Source: an uncultured Eubacterium sp. (GTDB lineage: Bacteria > Bacillota > Clostridia > Oscillospirales > Acutalibacteraceae). From it: DNA of 64,000 bases. Below, piece by piece: positions 61,731-64,000 of the stretch. The number at the start of each line of letters is the position of its first letter. The stretch's first letter is position 1. Position numbers and translations under genes: made by a program. Below the pieces are notes generated by a model, which made no database searches, had not been told where the DNA came from, and saw only the letters and a program-made list of their open reading frames with translations. The DNA lies in contig NZ_CAMFQO010000007.1 in assembly GCF_945980375.1 (NCBI RefSeq), forward strand, positions 1 through 64,000. The letters are read 5' to 3'.

Positions 61731-63217
61731 TATTTGTTGATAACAAACTTTACAACACTGCAGGCAGGAATTGTTGCAGTAAAGCCATCCTTAAGCTTTC
61801 TGAAATCGGTAAACTCAACAGTCTTTACATTATCTGCATCGTCAAAATCATTCTTTTGATGGCATTCACCTGTAAGGATTTCTGCGGTAATGCTTTCAAC
61901 CTTTGTATCTGCAACCTGACATTTTATTTTTGCAGATTTGGTTGATGATGTATTTGTAACGGTTGAATAAATTGTACCGTTTTCATCAACAGATGCAGAC
62001 TCAACAAGCTGAGGAAATGTCTTGTTATCGTTATCAGACTTGATGTTTTCGGTTGTAATATAAGAGCCTACAAGCGTATTTTCCTGATGCTCCTTGTACA
62101 TTTTGAAAACATAATATGTAGGAGTTTTAACCATTTTTTCGCCGTCTGTGAGTAACACAGCCTGCAAAACATTTACGGTTTGAGCAATATTAGCCATCAT
62201 AAGTCTGTCTGCATGCTTATTGAAAATATTAAGTGTAAGACCTGCAACAATAGCGTCACGCATAGTATTTTGCTGATAAAGGAAGCCCGGATTGGTTCCT
62301 TCCTCAACATCGTACCAGGTTCCCCACTCGTCAACGATAAGCTTAACCCATTTTTGAGGATTAACACTATCCATCACAGCAAGGTGATTTGTAATAAGCT
62401 CCTCCATATGATAAGCCTTACAAATGGTAGAATCATATTCCTTTTTGTCAAATACGGTTGCGGAGCCCTTATGTCCCCAATCACCTGTGGGCACTGTGTA
62501 ATAATGAAGAGAGATACCGTTTGCCTGGTGCTTTACCTTATCCATAACCTCCTTGGTCCAATGGTAATCACCGCTGTTTGGACCGCAGGCAATGCGCTGA
62601 ATATGCTTGTTGCCGTTGTAATCACGCACATAAACATTGTAGCGTTTGAAAAGGCATCCGTAATATTCAGGGTCCATATTACCGCCACAGCCCCAAGACT
62701 CGTTGCCTACACCAAAATACTTAAGGTTAAATGGCTTTTCGTCGCCGTTCTTTTTACGAAGCTCTGCCATAGGAGATACTCCGTCAAATGTCATATACTC
62801 AACCCATTCGTTCATCTCCTGAACTGTGCCGGAGCCAACGTTACCGTTAACATAGGTGTCACAGCCGAGCTGACGGCAAAGTTCAAAATATTCGTGTGTA
62901 CCAAAGGAATTATCCTCAACAAGACCGCCCCAATGAGTATTAATCATCTTTTTTCTTTTTGACTTTTCACCGATACCGTCCTTCCAATGATATTCATCGG
63001 CAAAGCATCCTCCCGGCCAACGAAGAACAGGTATTCCCATTTCCTTAAGAGCATTTACAACATCACAGCGCATACCGTTTACATTTGGTATTTTTGAATC
63101 CTCGCCGACGTAAATACCCTCATAAATACATCTGCCCAGGTGCTCTGAAAAATGGCCGTAAATGTCTTTGTTGATTTTGGCAATTTTTTGATTTGGATTA
63201 ATAAGGTATTTTTCCAT
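61730..63217 (-). CDS. GH51 alpha-L-arabinofuranosidase
   Basis: ORF to 63286; [63 protein letters not shown]; start at MEKYLINP. Confidence 0.92.
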   Translation of the reverse strand: MEKYLINPNQKIAKINKDIYGHFSEHLGRCIYEGIYVGEDSKIPNVNGMRCDVVNALKEMGIPVLRWPGGCFADEYHWKDGIGEKSKRKKMINTHWGGLVEDNSFGTHEYFELCRQLGCDTYVNGNVGSGTVQEMNEWVEYMTFDGVSPMAELRKKNGDEKPFNLKYFGVGNESWGCGGNMDPEYYGCLFKRYNVYVRDYNGNKHIQRIACGPNSGDYHWTKEVMDKVKHQANGISLHYYTVPTGDWGHKGSATVFDKKEYDSTICKAYHMEELITNHLAVMDSVNPQKWVKLIVDEWGTWYDVEEGTNPGFLYQQNTMRDAIVAGLTLNIFNKHADRLMMANIAQTVNVLQAVLLTDGEKMVKTPTYYVFKMYKEHQENTLVGSYITTENIKSDNDNKTFPQLVESASVDENGTIYSTVTNTSSTKSAKIKCQVADTKVESITAEILTGECHQKNDFDDADNVKTVEFTDFRKLKDGFTATIPACSVVKFVINK

Positions 63218-63347
63218 AAAGTATCTCCTCATAAAAATATAATATAACAATATAAAATTAGCATATAGAAAAAGCAAAGTCAACAAATTGACATAAAATA
63301 ATTAAAGATTTATAATATTGATATTATTTTTAACGAGGTATCTAAAA

Positions 63348-64000
63348 ATGAACAATATACAAAAGTGTATAAACATACTCAACAGTAAAAATGCCGACGC
63401 GCTTGTGCTTATTAACGAAGCAAATATGCACTACATTTGCGGTTTTTCTCCAAGCGAGGGAATGGTCATTATAAAGAAAAACGGTGAAGCATACCATCTT
63501 GTTGACTCGCGCTACACAGAGGTTGCACAATCAAACGCAAAGAATACAGGGTTAAATGTTATTGAATATTCAAAAAACATATATTCAACCCTTTTTGATA
63601 TACTTGGGGATGCTAAAACAATTGTGTATGAAAACGAAACCATATCACTAAAGGCGTTTGTGCAGATGATGGAAAAGTGCAAGGGTTGTGATTTTGTTGA
63701 GCTTGATGACCTGCTTATGCGAGAGCGTAACAAAAAAGAAGCAGAGGAAATTGTCTTGATGAAAAAAGCAAATCAAATTGCGGAAAAGTCATTTACAGAG
63801 CTGTTAAACCACATCAACAAAGGCAAAACAGAAAAAGAGCTTGCTGCTTATTTTGATTATCTTATGGCAAAAAACGGCTCCGACGGATTAAGCTTTGACA
63901 CAATTTTACTTGCAGGCAAAAGAACATCAATGCCTCACGGAGTGCCAAGTGACAACACAATTAACGACGGCGATTTTGTACTGTTTGATTTTGGTGCAAC
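63348..64000 (+). CDS. Xaa-Pro aminopeptidase (M24), truncated by window end
   Basis: Open frame from ATG 63348 to the window end: MNNIQKCINILNSKNADALVLINEANMHYICGFSPSEG...SFDTILLAGKRTSMPHGVPSDNTINDGDFVLFDFGA. Confidence 0.88.
   Translation, partial: MNNIQKCINILNSKNADALVLINEANMHYICGFSPSEGMVIIKKNGEAYHLVDSRYTEVAQSNAKNTGLNVIEYSKNIYSTLFDILGDAKTIVYENETISLKAFVQMMEKCKGCDFVELDDLLMRERNKKEAEEIVLMKKANQIAEKSFTELLNHINKGKTEKELAAYFDYLMAKNGSDGLSFDTILLAGKRTSMPHGVPSDNTINDGDFVLFDFGA

Noticed and set aside
62180-62962. 260-aa antisense ORF
   Set aside because: Covers the middle of the GH51 gene on the opposite strand; no family resemblance despite its length.
1-64000. CRISPR array, prophage or transposase genes
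   Set aside because: No regularly spaced repeat-spacer pattern, cas genes, phage structural genes or transposase motifs were recognised in the ORF set.

Overview
This is a mostly syntenic chromosomal window from a low-GC Firmicute, probably a gut Clostridia/Oscillospiraceae-type genome. That placement is inferred from gene content and style only. The core consists of: (i) an arginine operon argC-J-B-D-F-carA-carB on the + strand, in which the CarB ORF runs on in frame into a complete diaminopimelate epimerase (CarB-DapF fusion); (ii) a purine-nucleoside/methylthioadenosine salvage set (PNP, MtnA, MTA/SAH-type deaminase) divergent from a BMP-family lipoprotein that appears to carry InlB-like repeats inside its binding domain; (iii) a complete de novo UMP operon (pyrC-carA-carB-pyrK-pyrD-pyrF-pyrE-pyrB-pyrI, - strand); (iv) housekeeping genes (ftsH, tilS, dnaB, rplI, rnase J, rnhA, trmO, uraA, upp, uvrB-uvrA, dut); (v) glycan genes (GH33 sialidase without a signal peptide, GH3, GH51); (vi) two different Trk/Ktr potassium systems; and (vii) five intact tRNAs. 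The most system-like accessory locus is 17.4-20.5 kb. There a consensus promoter drives a 29-aa leader ORF with an internal hairpin, then an intrinsic terminator, then a tight five-gene cassette (three GNAT acetyltransferases, an S51 peptidase E-like protein, a NUDIX hydrolase). It looks like a ribosome-sensing attenuated detoxification/resistance operon. Three intergenic regions (52.0-52.2, 57.4-57.7 and 61.2-61.46 kb) carry elaborate inverted or direct repeat structure not explained by genes. No CRISPR array, prophage or transposase was seen.
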